Shown: piece by piece, positions 17,513-26,685 of the stretch
Numbering within the stretch: the stretch's first letter is position 1
How the letters are laid out: each line of letters opens with the position of its first letter
DNA from: an uncultured beta proteobacterium
GTDB lineage: Bacteria > Pseudomonadota > Gammaproteobacteria > Burkholderiales > Rhodocyclaceae
Assembly (NCBI GenBank): GCA_903848955.1
Contig: CAINHS010000027.1
Coordinates: 1 to 39,870, forward strand
Direction: 5' to 3'
Length of the DNA stretch: 39,870 nt
Made by a program: the position numbers and the translations under genes
Notes under the pieces: model-generated
The model's input: only the letters and a program-made list of their open reading frames with translations
Database searches by the model: none
Told to the model about the DNA's origin: nothing

Positions 17513-17703
17513 GCTTATGTTAGTATTCTGCGCCGCAACAATAGCGTCGCAGTCCGTTCCCTGTCCTTGCGGCGACGCACAAAGACTTCGGAGGCAGCCT
17601 GGCGGTATTTCGCGTGCTGACTTCGCTGCAGCAGGACCGGTAACTGGTTTCCGGGATTAATGCCGGCTCCAAATCAACGCAACATACACAACAAGGAATA
17701 CGC

Positions 17704-18867
17704 ATGAAGATCCACGAATATCAGGGCAAGGAAATCCTGAAAAAATTCGGCGTGACTACCCCGCGCGGCATTCCCTGCTTCTCCGTCGATGAGGCGGTGA
17801 AGGCAGCGGAAACTCTCGGTGGCAAGGTTTGGGTGGTCAAGGCCCAGATCCATGCCGGTGGGCGCGGCAAGGGCGGTGGCGTGAAAGTCGCCAAGAGTCC
17901 CGACGAAGTCAGGGCTTTCGCAACAGCCATCCTCGGCATGCAGCTGAAGACCCACCAGACCGGTCCGGAGGGCCAGAAAGTGCGCCGCCTGCTGATCGAG
18001 GAAGGCGCCGACATCAAGCACGAATACTACTGCGCGGCGCTGACCGACCGCGTCACGCAGAAGGTTGCCATGATGGCGTCCTCCGAGGGCGGCATGGACA
18101 TCGAGACAGTGGCGAAGAACACGCCCGAGAAAATCATCAAGGTCTTTGTCGATCCGCTGGTCGGGCTCACCGACGCGCAGGCGACGGCACTGGCGAAGGG
18201 CATCGGCGTGCCGGACGGATCGGTGGCGCAGGCGGCGGACACCTTCAAGAAGCTCTACACCTGCTACATGGAAACCGACGCCAGCCTGGCCGAAATCAAT
18301 CCCCTGATTCTCGAGGGCAACGGCAACATCAAGGCCATCGACGCCAAGTTCAATTTCGACTCGAACTCGCTTTTCCGTCAGCCTGAAATCGTCGCCTATC
18401 GCGATCTGGACGAGGAGGATGCCGATGAAATCGAGGCCTCGAAACATGACCTGGCCTACATTTCACTCGATGGCAACATCGGCTGTCTGGTGAATGGCGC
18501 GGGCCTGGCGATGGCAACCATGGACACCATCAAGCTGTTTGGCGCCGAGCCGGCCAATTTCCTCGACGTCGGCGGCGGCGCCACCACCGAGAAGGTGACG
18601 GCAGCCTTCAAGATCATGCTGAAGAACCCCAAGGTCAATGGCATTCTGGTGAACATCTTCGGCGGCATCATGAAATGCGACACGATTGCCACCGGCATCG
18701 TCGCCGCGGCCAAGGAAACCCATCTCAGCGTGCCGCTGGTGGTGCGCATGAAGGGCACCAACGAAGACCTCGGCAAGCAGATCCTCAAGGACTCCGGCCT
18801 GCCGATCATAGCCGCCGATACCATGGCCGATGCCGCGACCAAGATCGTCGCCGCAGTCAAGCATTAA
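17704..18867 (+). CDS. sucC: Succinyl-CoA synthetase beta subunit
   Basis: A 387-residue ATP-grasp protein that, with SucD, makes ATP (or GTP) and succinate from succinyl-CoA in the citric-acid cycle. The N-terminus [17 protein letters not shown] and the segments [30 protein letters not shown] and [11 protein letters not shown] are diagnostic. AAGGAA at about 17693 sets the start. The 191 bases upstream hold no convincing gene and presumably contain the promoter. It is followed at 9 bases by sucD. Confidence 0.95.
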   Translation: MKIHEYQGKEILKKFGVTTPRGIPCFSVDEAVKAAETLGGKVWVVKAQIHAGGRGKGGGVKVAKSPDEVRAFATAILGMQLKTHQTGPEGQKVRRLLIEEGADIKHEYYCAALTDRVTQKVAMMASSEGGMDIETVAKNTPEKIIKVFVDPLVGLTDAQATALAKGIGVPDGSVAQAADTFKKLYTCYMETDASLAEINPLILEGNGNIKAIDAKFNFDSNSLFRQPEIVAYRDLDEEDADEIEASKHDLAYISLDGNIGCLVNGAGLAMATMDTIKLFGAEPANFLDVGGGATTEKVTAAFKIMLKNPKVNGILVNIFGGIMKCDTIATGIVAAAKETHLSVPLVVRMKGTNEDLGKQILKDSGLPIIAADTMADAATKIVAAVKH

Positions 18868-18876
18868 GGAAACGAT

Positions 18877-19773
18877 ATGTCCATCCTGATCAATAAAGAT
18901 ACCAAAGTCATCACCCAGGGAATCACCGGCAAGACCGGCCAGTTCCACACCGAGAAATGCCAGGAATACGCCAACGGCAAGAACTGTTTCGTCGCCGGGG
19001 TGAATCCGAAGAAGGCCGGCGAGTCGATTTTCGGCATCCCGATTTTCGGTTCGGTGAAGGAGGCCAAGACGCAGACCGGTGCCACCGTTTCCGTTATCTA
19101 CGTGCCGCCTGCCGGTGCCGCCGCCGCCATCTGGGAAGCCTGCGAAGCCGACCTCGATCTGGCGATCTGCATCACCGAAGGCATCCCGGTGCGGGACATG
19201 CTGGTGGTGCGCAACAAGATGCTGGCCAAGGAAGCCGCCGGCGGCAAGAAGACGCTGCTGCTCGGCCCCAACTGTCCGGGCGTGATCACGCCCGAGGAAA
19301 TCAAGATCGGCATCATGCCCGGCCACATCCATCGCAAGGGTCGCATCGGCGTGGTTTCGCGCTCCGGCACGCTGACCTATGAAGCGGTGGCCCAGTTGAC
19401 GGAAATCGGCCTCGGCCAGTCGACGGCGGTCGGTACCGGTGGCGACCCGATCAACGGTCTCAAGCATATCGACATCATGCGGGCCTTCAACGACGATCCG
19501 GATACCGACGCGGTGATCATGATCGGCGAAATCGGCGGCCCCGACGAGGCCGATGCGGCGGTGTGGTGCAAAGCCAATATGAAGAAGCCCATCGTCGGCT
19601 TTATCGCCGGGGTTACGGCGCCGGCCGGCAAGCGCATGGGCCATGCCGGTGCGTTGATCTCCGGCGGCGCGGATACGGCCGATGCCAAACTGGCGATCAT
19701 GGAGGAGTGCGGTTTCACGGTGACGCGCAACCCGTCGGAAATGGCCAAGTTGCTGAAGGCGCTTCTGAAATAG
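18877..19773 (+). CDS. sucD: Succinyl-CoA synthetase alpha subunit
   Basis: A 298-residue subunit that binds CoA and carries the phosphohistidine. The CoA-binding fold begins [13 protein letters not shown], and the catalytic His lies in [18 protein letters not shown] is placed 6-8 bases before the ATG. Together with sucC it supplies the entry of succinyl-CoA, the end product of phenylacetate-type degradation, into the citric-acid cycle, though its role is housekeeping. A strong terminator follows. Confidence 0.95.
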   Translation: MSILINKDTKVITQGITGKTGQFHTEKCQEYANGKNCFVAGVNPKKAGESIFGIPIFGSVKEAKTQTGATVSVIYVPPAGAAAAIWEACEADLDLAICITEGIPVRDMLVVRNKMLAKEAAGGKKTLLLGPNCPGVITPEEIKIGIMPGHIHRKGRIGVVSRSGTLTYEAVAQLTEIGLGQSTAVGTGGDPINGLKHIDIMRAFNDDPDTDAVIMIGEIGGPDEADAAVWCKANMKKPIVGFIAGVTAPAGKRMGHAGALISGGADTADAKLAIMEECGFTVTRNPSEMAKLLKALLK

Positions 19774-19829
19774 GCAAGGAAATTCCGTTGCAGGGCAAAC
19801 CCTGAAGCAGCAGGGGTTATGCCAAAGTC

Positions 19830-19865
19830 AAAAGCCGCTCCAGTGCAAGCCGGGGCGGCTTTTTT
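19830..19865 (+). terminator. Rho-independent terminator after sucCD
   Basis: AAAAGCCGCTCC (19830-19841) pairs with GGGGCGGCTTTT (19852-19863), with a single G-T wobble and a 10-base loop, and leads into a run of T. It lies 57 bases after the sucD stop and separates the metabolic operon from the signalling cassette. Confidence 0.9.
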
Positions 19866-19920
19866 GCGCATAGAATCGCGGTATGCAGTCGCCGGCGAAG
19901 CGCGAATGTCATTAAATTGA

Positions 19921-19949
19921 TTGACGGAGTTGATGCAGGACTGTAAGAA
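19921..19949 (+). promoter_or_regulatory. Candidate promoter of the signalling cassette
   Basis: TTGACG at 19921-19926 matches 5 of 6 bases of the -35 box. After 17 bases comes TAAGAA at 19944-19949, a weak -10 box. The element follows the sucCD terminator and lies about 50 bases ahead of the kinase ATG at 20001. It is the only plausible promoter I see before this long same-strand gene run. Confidence 0.4.
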
Positions 19950-20000
19950 TTGAGCTTATTGTCCTGTTTCCATGAGGGCTCTCATACAGGGTATCGATCG

Positions 20001-22649
20001 ATGAAGAAGGCTGGCTTCTGGAAGACTGACTGGTTCTTCGGTATTGTGGTCAGCGTCGTCATGCTGATTCTGGGCAATGGCGAACTGCTGCAGGGTCTGG
20101 AGCGCAAGGCGTATGACAAGGGCGTGGCGGCGACTACGCGGACGCCCTCGGACAAGGTGGCGGTGATTGCGATCGACGAGCAGAGCATCGCCAATATCGG
20201 ACGCTGGCCCTGGTCGCGTGAAATCATGGCCGAGATGGTGGAAAAACTCGCCGCCGCCAAGGCCAAGGTGATTGCCACCACCGTGTTCTACTCCGAGCCG
20301 CAGCGCGACCCGGGTCTGGTTTATATCAACAAGCTGATCGAGACCTGCGGTGTGAGCCTGCCCGCAACCGTTGCCGCTGCGGACCCTGCGACCGCAGCGA
20401 TCCCTGCGGCGGCCGCTGCGGTCGCAGGGGTTGCCGCGCCGGCGCCGGCACCGGCCGCAGTGCATTCGTCCTGCCCGCAGATCGAGGCTCTCCTGCTCGA
20501 GGCGGATCAGAAATTGAATACCGACCGCCGCCTGGCGGACGCCTTCGCCAAGGCGGGCAATGTCGCCTTGCCGATGTTGTTCGTGCGGGGCGAGCCGCGC
20601 GGGCGGCCCGACAAGGAACTGCCCGAGTATGTGAAGAAGAATGCCGTGAAGCTGACTGGCGCCGGCGAGGCGCCGCCCTATCCGACGCTGGGGGTCGATG
20701 CCGGCGTGATTGAACCGCTGGGCAAGGTGGCGACAGCCATCGGCCATCTCAATACCATTCAGGACGTCGATGGCACGATCCGGACCGAGCCGCTGGTGCT
20801 GGCCCACTTCGATCAGTACTACCCTTCCTTGTCGCTGCTGGTGGCGGCCCGCAGCCACAATCTGACGCCGGCGGACATTCAGGTGACGGCAGGCAGTTCG
20901 GTCAAACTGGGCAAGCTCAAGATCGGCACCGACATCGATACCCGGATGCTGACGTTTTATTACAAGGACCGCGACGGAGGCCTGCCGGCTTTTCAGGTCG
21001 ATTCCTTCTTCGACGTCAGGAGCGGCAAGATTCCCTACGAGAAATACCGCGACAAGATCGTCCTGATCGGGCCGACTTCTTCATCGGTGGGCAGCGTCTT
21101 CGTCACTCCGATCAGCCCGGCCATGCCTTCCGTGCTGATGGAGGCACATGCGGTGTCGAGCCTGCTGTCCGAGCATTTCTTCGTCGCGCCGGGTTGGGGC
21201 GCCTGGGTCGAAATCCTGATTTTCCTGCTTATCGCGGCCTATCTGATCCTGCTCCTGCCCAGGATCAAGGCCGGCATGGCGGCCGGCATCACCGCCGGCC
21301 TGCTGGTGGCCTTGATCGCCGTCCATTTCGTGCTGATGACGACGCAACTGATGTGGCTGCAACTGATGACGCCGGCAAGTCTGCTGCTGGTCGGCCATTT
21401 GCTGCTCACCGTCAAGCGCTTCGTGGTGACCGAGCGCGGCAAGGAGAAGTCGGACGCCGACTCGGCCGAGTCGAACCGCATGCTGGGCCTCGCCTTCCAG
21501 GGCCAGGGGCAACTCGACATGGCCTTCGACAAGTTCCGCAAGTGTCCGATGGACGAGCAGTTGATGGAAAACATGTACAACCTGGCGCTCGATTTCGAAC
21601 GCAAGCGCCAGTTCAACAAGGCGGAGGCGGTATTCCGTTACATCTTCGACTTCAATCCGAAATTCCGCGACATCGAGGCCCGCCTGAATCGCGCCAGGCA
21701 GCTGTCCGAAACCGTGATTCTCGGCGGCGGTGGTGGCGGACGCAGCAATGCCAGCCTGATCGATACCGCGGGCAATGTCGAAAAGCCGATGCTGGGCCGC
21801 TACGAGATCGAGAAGGAACTGGGCAAGGGCGCGATGGGCGTGGTCTATCTAGGTCGCGATCCCAAGATCAACCGCGTCGTGGCGATCAAGACCATGGCGC
21901 TGTCGCAGGAGTTCGAGGCCGACGAACTGGTCGAGGTCAAGGAACGTTTCTTCCGCGAAGCCGAAACCGCCGGGCGCCTCAACCACGCCAACATCGTGAC
22001 GATGTTCGATGCCGGCGAGGAGCACGATCTGGCCTACATCGCCATGGAGTTTCTCAAGGGCAAGGATCTGGTGTCCTACTCCAAGCCGGGCAACCTGTTG
22101 CCCTTGCCGCGCGTCATGAGCATCGTCGCGCGGGTCGCCGACGCGCTGTCCTATGCCCACGAAAATCATGTGGTGCATCGCGACATCAAGCCGGCGAACA
22201 TCATGTACGAGCCCGAGTCCGACCAGCTCAAGGTGACGGACTTCGGCATTGCGCGCATTACCGATTCGTCGAAGACCAAGACCGGCATGGTGCTCGGCAC
22301 GCCGAGTTACATGTCGCCCGAGCAGCTGGCGGGGAAGAAGATCGACGGCCGTTCCGACCTGTTCTCGCTCGGGGTGATGCTCTACCAGATGTCCTGCGGC
22401 AAACTGCCCTTCGAGGGCGATTCCATGGCGCAACTGATGTTCCGCATCGCCAATGAGCCGCATCCGGATATCCGCGGCGTCAACCCGGGGCTGCCGGACT
22501 GCCTGATAGCCATCGTCGACCGGGCGCTGACCAAGGATCCGGAGGCGCGTTACCAGACCGGTGCGGAATTCGCACAAGACATCCGCACCTGCATGGCGAT
22601 GCACGGTGCCGCCGCCGCGGCTGATCCCGGCGTCGATATCCGTTTCTGA
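20001..22649 (+). CDS. CHASE2-sensor serine/threonine kinase
   Basis: An 882-residue receptor kinase. A membrane segment (about 8-27) leads to a periplasmic CHASE2 domain (about 30-390, with VAVIAIDEQSIANIGRWPWSR and the IVLIGPTSSS end), then three membrane helices (about 397-472). A TPR-like segment (about 485-560) precedes the Hanks kinase domain: glycine loop GKGAMGVVYLG near 608, VAIK, HRDIKPANI near 726, DFG near 747 and GTPSYMSPEQ. All catalytic residues are present, so it should be active. The ligand is unknown. An Ala/Pro-rich insertion at about 122-155 interrupts CHASE2 and is encoded partly by a perfect DNA palindrome. The start at 20001 has AGGG upstream; an in-frame ATG at 19950 is less likely. 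PP2C and FHA genes follow directly. Confidence 0.9.
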   Translation: MKKAGFWKTDWFFGIVVSVVMLILGNGELLQGLERKAYDKGVAATTRTPSDKVAVIAIDEQSIANIGRWPWSREIMAEMVEKLAAAKAKVIATTVFYSEPQRDPGLVYINKLIETCGVSLPATVAAADPATAAIPAAAAAVAGVAAPAPAPAAVHSSCPQIEALLLEADQKLNTDRRLADAFAKAGNVALPMLFVRGEPRGRPDKELPEYVKKNAVKLTGAGEAPPYPTLGVDAGVIEPLGKVATAIGHLNTIQDVDGTIRTEPLVLAHFDQYYPSLSLLVAARSHNLTPADIQVTAGSSVKLGKLKIGTDIDTRMLTFYYKDRDGGLPAFQVDSFFDVRSGKIPYEKYRDKIVLIGPTSSSVGSVFVTPISPAMPSVLMEAHAVSSLLSEHFFVAPGWGAWVEILIFLLIAAYLILLLPRIKAGMAAGITAGLLVALIAVHFVLMTTQLMWLQLMTPASLLLVGHLLLTVKRFVVTERGKEKSDADSAESNRMLGLAFQGQGQLDMAFDKFRKCPMDEQLMENMYNLALDFERKRQFNKAEAVFRYIFDFNPKFRDIEARLNRARQLSETVILGGGGGGRSNASLIDTAGNVEKPMLGRYEIEKELGKGAMGVVYLGRDPKINRVVAIKTMALSQEFEADELVEVKERFFREAETAGRLNHANIVTMFDAGEEHDLAYIAMEFLKGKDLVSYSKPGNLLPLPRVMSIVARVADALSYAHENHVVHRDIKPANIMYEPESDQLKVTDFGIARITDSSKTKTGMVLGTPSYMSPEQLAGKKIDGRSDLFSLGVMLYQMSCGKLPFEGDSMAQLMFRIANEPHPDIRGVNPGLPDCLIAIVDRALTKDPEARYQTGAEFAQDIRTCMAMHGAAAAADPGVDIRF
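20384..20429. repeat. Perfect 16-bp inverted repeat inside the kinase gene
   Basis: CCCTGCGACCGCAGCG (20384-20399) and CGCTGCGGTCGCAGGG (20414-20429) are perfect inverted copies around a 14-base loop. The element is in frame and encodes part of an Ala-rich linker in the CHASE2 domain. The second CHASE2 protein of the window has no such insertion at this place. Confidence 0.9.
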
Positions 22650-22660
22650 GGACAGACCCC

Positions 22661-23482
22661 ATGGACATGAGCGCTGTTCTCGAAATCGTCACTCTGAGCG
22701 ACCCGGGCATGGTGCGCTCGAACAATGAAGACGCCGTCATGGCCAATCCGGTGCGCGGCTTTGCCGTGCTGGCGGACGGCATGGGCGGCTACAACGCCGG
22801 CGAGGTGGCCAGCGGCATGGCCACGGCGCTGCTCGGTACCGAACTGGAGAAGGCGTTCGCCGAGCGCGAGCCGACCAGCATCGACGCTGCCGGCAAGTCC
22901 TGGGCCCACGCCTGCCTTGAAGCAGAAATGGCCCGCGTCAATGGCGCCATCTATCAGGCGGCGCAGAGTCAGCCGCAGTACGCGGGGATGGGCACGACGC
23001 TGGTGGCCGGCGTGTTTCACGACAACAGGGTGACGGTCGGCCACATCGGCGATTCCCGGCTGTACCGCTTGCGCGGCGAGGATTTCCAGCAGATCACGCG
23101 GGATCATTCGCTGCTGCAGGAGCAGATCGACAGCGGCCTTATCACGGCCGAGCAGGCGCGCCATTCGCAGAACAAGAACCTGGTCACCCGGGCCGTCGGC
23201 ATCGATCCGGAAGTGCTGGCTGAGATACACGATCATGCGGTATTGGCGGGCGACATCTACCTTTTTTGTTCCGATGGCCTCAACGACATGGTCGAGGACG
23301 AGGAAATCGCCATGACTCTCGGTATGCTGTCGGCCAATCTGGAGTTGTGTGCGACGCAACTGGTGCAGATGGCCAACGACAACGGTGGCCGCGACAATGT
23401 TTCAGTAATCCTGGTCAAGGTGAAGGGCGAATATCCTGCCGTGCGCGGCTGGTGGGCGCGCTTTCTGGCCTGGTTCAAGTAA
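22661..23482 (+). CDS. PP2C-type protein phosphatase
   Basis: A 273-residue Ser/Thr phosphatase of the PPM/Stp1 family, dependent on Mn or Mg. Metal ligands and family motifs are RSNNEDA, LADGMGGYNAGE, GHIGDSRLYRL, CSDGLNDMV and GGRDNVSVIL, in the usual order. There is no membrane segment, although the C-terminal RGWWARFLAWF is amphipathic and could touch the membrane. It follows the kinase by 11 bases, the usual arrangement for a phosphatase that reverses that kinase. In-frame ATGs at 22661 and 22667 both give a complete domain. Confidence 0.92.
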   Translation: MDMSAVLEIVTLSDPGMVRSNNEDAVMANPVRGFAVLADGMGGYNAGEVASGMATALLGTELEKAFAEREPTSIDAAGKSWAHACLEAEMARVNGAIYQAAQSQPQYAGMGTTLVAGVFHDNRVTVGHIGDSRLYRLRGEDFQQITRDHSLLQEQIDSGLITAEQARHSQNKNLVTRAVGIDPEVLAEIHDHAVLAGDIYLFCSDGLNDMVEDEEIAMTLGMLSANLELCATQLVQMANDNGGRDNVSVILVKVKGEYPAVRGWWARFLAWFK

Positions 23483-23516
23483 ATGCAGCGCGCAGTGACC
23501 GCGAGGGACGAAAACG

Positions 23517-24260
23517 ATGGCTAAGCTCATACTCAGCATGGAAACCACCATGCTCAAGGAAATTCCCTTGAGCAAGGAGCGCACCACAATCGGTCGCAAG
23601 GCACACAACGATATCCAGATCGACAATCTGGCGATTTCCGGCGAACACGCGGTGGTCATCACCATCCTCAACGATTCTTTCCTCGAGGATCTGGGCAGCA
23701 CCAACGGCACTTTCGTCAATGGCCAGCCGGTAAAGAAGCACTTCCTGCAAAACGGGGACACCATAGAACTCGGCAAGTACCGGCTGAAATTTGTCGCCGA
23801 GGCAGTGCAGCAGGCCTCCGGCACCGACTTCGAGAAGACCATGATTCTGCGCCCGGCCGCGGCGCAAAGGCCGGCGACCGAGCCGCCGGCTGCCGAGCCG
23901 GCGGCGGCAGCGACTCCGGTCGCCCACACCACCACTTCGCCGGGCATGGCCCCGCTGCCGGCAGCCCCGCCCGCGGCGGCGCCGGCGCCGCAGCCGCCGT
24001 TGGGGGCCATTCAACTGCTCTCCGGCGGCAATGCCGGCAAGGAGATGGAGCTGACCAAGACGCTTACCACGCTTGGCAAGCCGGGTGTGCAAGTGGCGGT
24101 CATTGCGCGGCGCCCGCACGGCTACTTCATCACTCATGTCGAGGGCGCGAACCGTCCGGTGGTCAACGGCAAGGTGCTGGACGCCCAGGCGCATCAGCTT
24201 GCCGACCACGATGTGATCGAACTGGCCGGAGTCAAGATGGAATTTTTCCTCAAGAACTGA
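23517..24260 (+). CDS. FHA-domain phosphothreonine reader
   Basis: A 247-residue protein with an N-terminal FHA domain (about 1-95): R27 in TIGRKAH, S41 and H44 in ISGEHAVV, and the LGSTNGTFVNG loop are the phosphothreonine-binding residues. A Pro/Ala-rich linker (about 115-160) leads to a second FHA-like fold (about 162-247, with FITHVEGANRPVVNGKVL) that lacks the key Arg and Ser-His residues and probably does not bind phosphate. It completes a kinase-phosphatase-reader trio. The partner it recruits is unknown; proteins of the neighbouring cAMP and pilus ATPase genes are candidates. Confidence 0.88.
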   Translation: MAKLILSMETTMLKEIPLSKERTTIGRKAHNDIQIDNLAISGEHAVVITILNDSFLEDLGSTNGTFVNGQPVKKHFLQNGDTIELGKYRLKFVAEAVQQASGTDFEKTMILRPAAAQRPATEPPAAEPAAAATPVAHTTTSPGMAPLPAAPPAAAPAPQPPLGAIQLLSGGNAGKEMELTKTLTTLGKPGVQVAVIARRPHGYFITHVEGANRPVVNGKVLDAQAHQLADHDVIELAGVKMEFFLKN

Positions 24261-24291
24261 GCCCGAGGATGATGCGACTCCTGGAGGCCTC

Positions 24292-26520
24292 TTGAAACAG
24301 TATCTTCCCCGCTATGCTCTCGGACTGTTGATTCTTCTGGCCCTGCTGGGCCATTCGGCGCGCGTTTACCAGATTCCGTTCATCAATCGTCTGGACGCCA
24401 TGGTCTATGACGCAAAAATGCGCCTGACCATGCCGCAAAGCCCCGATCCGCGCTTCGTGATTCTCGACATAGACGAGAAGTCCCTGGCCGAGCAGGGACG
24501 CTGGCCATGGGGGCGCGACAAGCTGGCGACCCTGATGCACAAGCTGTTCGATGAATACGGAGTCAAGCTGGTCGGTTTCGACGTGGTGTTCGCCGAAGCC
24601 GACGACAGTTCCGGCCTCAAGTCGCTGGAGGCTCTGGCGAAAAAGGAACTGCGGGACGTGGCGGCTTTTCAGTCGACGCTGCGCGAATTGCGTCCGCAAC
24701 TGGACAACGACGCGCGCTTTGCCGATGCACTGAAGAACCGGCCGGCCATTCTCGGCTACTACTTTTCCAGCAAGGAAGGCGGCGTCAGTTCGGGCGCCGC
24801 GGCGGAGCCGGTGTTTGCCGCCGGGACCTTCAACGGCCGCCGCATCGCCTTTACGCAATGGGTCAGCTATGGCGGCAACCTGCCGGAATTTCAGAAGGCG
24901 GTGGCCGGCGCCGGACATTTCAATCCGCTGGTGGATGTCGATGGCACTTCGCGACGGGTGCCCTTGCTGGTCGAATACAAGGGGCAGTACTACGAGGCCC
25001 TCGCTCTGGCGATGGTGCGCAATCTGCTCGGCAACCCGTCGATCGCCCCCGGTTATCCGGAAAATTCGCCGGCGTCATATGCGGCCATGGAGTGGCTTGA
25101 TCTGACGGCGGCCAACGGTGAGGTGATGCGCCGCATTCCGGTGGACGAGAATGCGGCGGCGCTGATTCCCTATCGCGGCTATCAGGGAAGCTTTCCCTAT
25201 GTTTCGATCACCGATGTGCTCAATGACCGGATCCCCAAGGAACAGCTTGCCGGCCGCGTGGTCCTGGTCGGCACCACGGCGCCGGGACTGATGGACTTGC
25301 GGGCGACGCCGGTGGGCGCCGCCTATCCGGGGGTCGAGATACACGCCAACCTGATCGCCGGCATTCTCGATGGCGCGGTCAAGCAGAAGCCGCCGTACAT
25401 TCGCGGCGCCGATGTCGTGACGGTGCTGCTGGTCGGCGCGGTGATGGTTTTTCTGGTGCCGCTGCTGTCGCCGCTGCGGGCGACGCTGGTCGGCATTCTC
25501 ATGCTGCTGTTCCTGCTCAGCGTCAATTTCAGTTTCTGGCACGCCGCCAATTTTGTCCTGCCGCTGGCCAATGGCGTGATCGCGATTCTGCTCCTCTATG
25601 CCATGAACATGTCCTGGGGCTATTTTGTCGAGTCGCGCACCAAGCGCCAGCTGACCGGGCTGTTCGGTCAGTATGTGCCGCCGGAACTGGTCGAGGAGAT
25701 GAGCCGCGACCCGGAGCACTACAGCATGGCCGGGCGCAAAGCCGAACTCACCGTGCTGTTTTCCGACATACGCGGATTTACCACCATTTCCGAAGGGCTG
25801 GAGCCGAACGAACTGGCGGCGCTGATGAACGAGTACCTCGGCGCCATGACACTGATCGTGCGCAAGCATCGTGGCACGCTGGACAAATATATCGGCGACG
25901 CCATCATGGCATTCTGGGGCGCGCCGGTCGACGATCTGGAACATGCCAAAAATGCCGTGCTGACCGGCCTGGAAATGCATGTTGCGCTGCAGCAGTTGAA
26001 CAAGAGCCTGGTCGCGCGCGGCTGGCCCGAACTCAAGATCGGCGTCGGCGTCAATACCGGTCCGATGACCGTCGGTGACATGGGCTCGCCGGTGCGTCAG
26101 TCCTACACGGTGATGGGCGACGCGGTCAATCTCGGCTCGCGCCTGGAAGGCATTACCAAGCAGTACGGGGTCGGCTTCATCGCCGGCGAAAGCACGCGCG
26201 AACTGCTGAAGAAGGAATTTGTCTTCCGCGAACTGGATCGCGTCCGCGTCAAGGGCAAGGAAGATCCCGTCGGCATTTATGAGCCGGTCGGCGAGGAGGG
26301 CAAGGTCGCGCGCGAGGAACTGGACGAGATCAAGCTCTGGAATCAGGCCTTGCGCTCTTACCGGGCGCAGGAATGGGATCAGGCGGAGCTGGCGCTGATG
26401 AATCTGCAGCGCATCCGGCCGTGCTATCTCTACGATTTGTATGTCAAGCGGGTTGAACATCTGCGCAAAGAGCCGCCCGGGGAAAACTGGGATGGCGTAA
26501 CCGTTTTTGAAACCAAATAG
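24292..26520 (+). CDS. CHASE2-sensor adenylate cyclase
   Basis: A 742-residue membrane cyclase. One membrane segment (about 8-24) leads to a periplasmic CHASE2 domain (about 30-355), three membrane helices (about 370-445) and a class III cyclase domain (about 475-660). Metal-binding Asp is in FSDIRGF (D492) and IGDAIMAF (D536), the purine-specifying Lys is K532 in LDKYIGD, and GDAVNLGSRLEG supplies the second specificity Asp and catalytic Asn; these favour ATP as substrate. A short helical tail follows. The start is TTG at 24292 with GGAGG four bases upstream; no in-frame ATG is close. It shares the sensor type of the kinase, suggesting parallel outputs from related periplasmic signals. Confidence 0.9.
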   Translation: MKQYLPRYALGLLILLALLGHSARVYQIPFINRLDAMVYDAKMRLTMPQSPDPRFVILDIDEKSLAEQGRWPWGRDKLATLMHKLFDEYGVKLVGFDVVFAEADDSSGLKSLEALAKKELRDVAAFQSTLRELRPQLDNDARFADALKNRPAILGYYFSSKEGGVSSGAAAEPVFAAGTFNGRRIAFTQWVSYGGNLPEFQKAVAGAGHFNPLVDVDGTSRRVPLLVEYKGQYYEALALAMVRNLLGNPSIAPGYPENSPASYAAMEWLDLTAANGEVMRRIPVDENAAALIPYRGYQGSFPYVSITDVLNDRIPKEQLAGRVVLVGTTAPGLMDLRATPVGAAYPGVEIHANLIAGILDGAVKQKPPYIRGADVVTVLLVGAVMVFLVPLLSPLRATLVGILMLLFLLSVNFSFWHAANFVLPLANGVIAILLLYAMNMSWGYFVESRTKRQLTGLFGQYVPPELVEEMSRDPEHYSMAGRKAELTVLFSDIRGFTTISEGLEPNELAALMNEYLGAMTLIVRKHRGTLDKYIGDAIMAFWGAPVDDLEHAKNAVLTGLEMHVALQQLNKSLVARGWPELKIGVGVNTGPMTVGDMGSPVRQSYTVMGDAVNLGSRLEGITKQYGVGFIAGESTRELLKKEFVFRELDRVRVKGKEDPVGIYEPVGEEGKVAREELDEIKLWNQALRSYRAQEWDQAELALMNLQRIRPCYLYDLYVKRVEHLRKEPPGENWDGVTVFETK

Positions 26521-26536
26521 GCTCGGAAAAGACTTG

Positions 26537-26664
26537 GACGCGAAGGCGCAAAGGCGCAAAATTGAAACCGCAAGGAAATACGGCATCACCGGCGATCACT
26601 CGACGGCCGGTGCGGCGGAAGGCGGCGCGCCGGGCTTGGCCTCGCGTGTTTGTGCCTTTGCGTC
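26537..26664. repeat. Intergenic palindromic element (GACGCGAAGGCG type)
   Basis: GACGCGAAGGCGCAAA (26537-26552) and TTTGTGCCTTTGCGTC (26649-26664) are inverted copies with two mismatches, about 96 bases apart. The element fills almost the whole gap between the cyclase and phosphodiesterase genes. It is of a type widely dispersed in proteobacterial genomes, and differs in sequence from the element at 4078-4143. No gene is seen inside. Confidence 0.75.
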
Positions 26665-26685
26665 GAAGGATCTGAGGTTTATTGC

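Noticed and set aside
17517-17660. 48-codon frame between glpD and sucC
   Set aside because: No ribosome site, no recognisable feature, and it overlaps the likely sucC promoter region.
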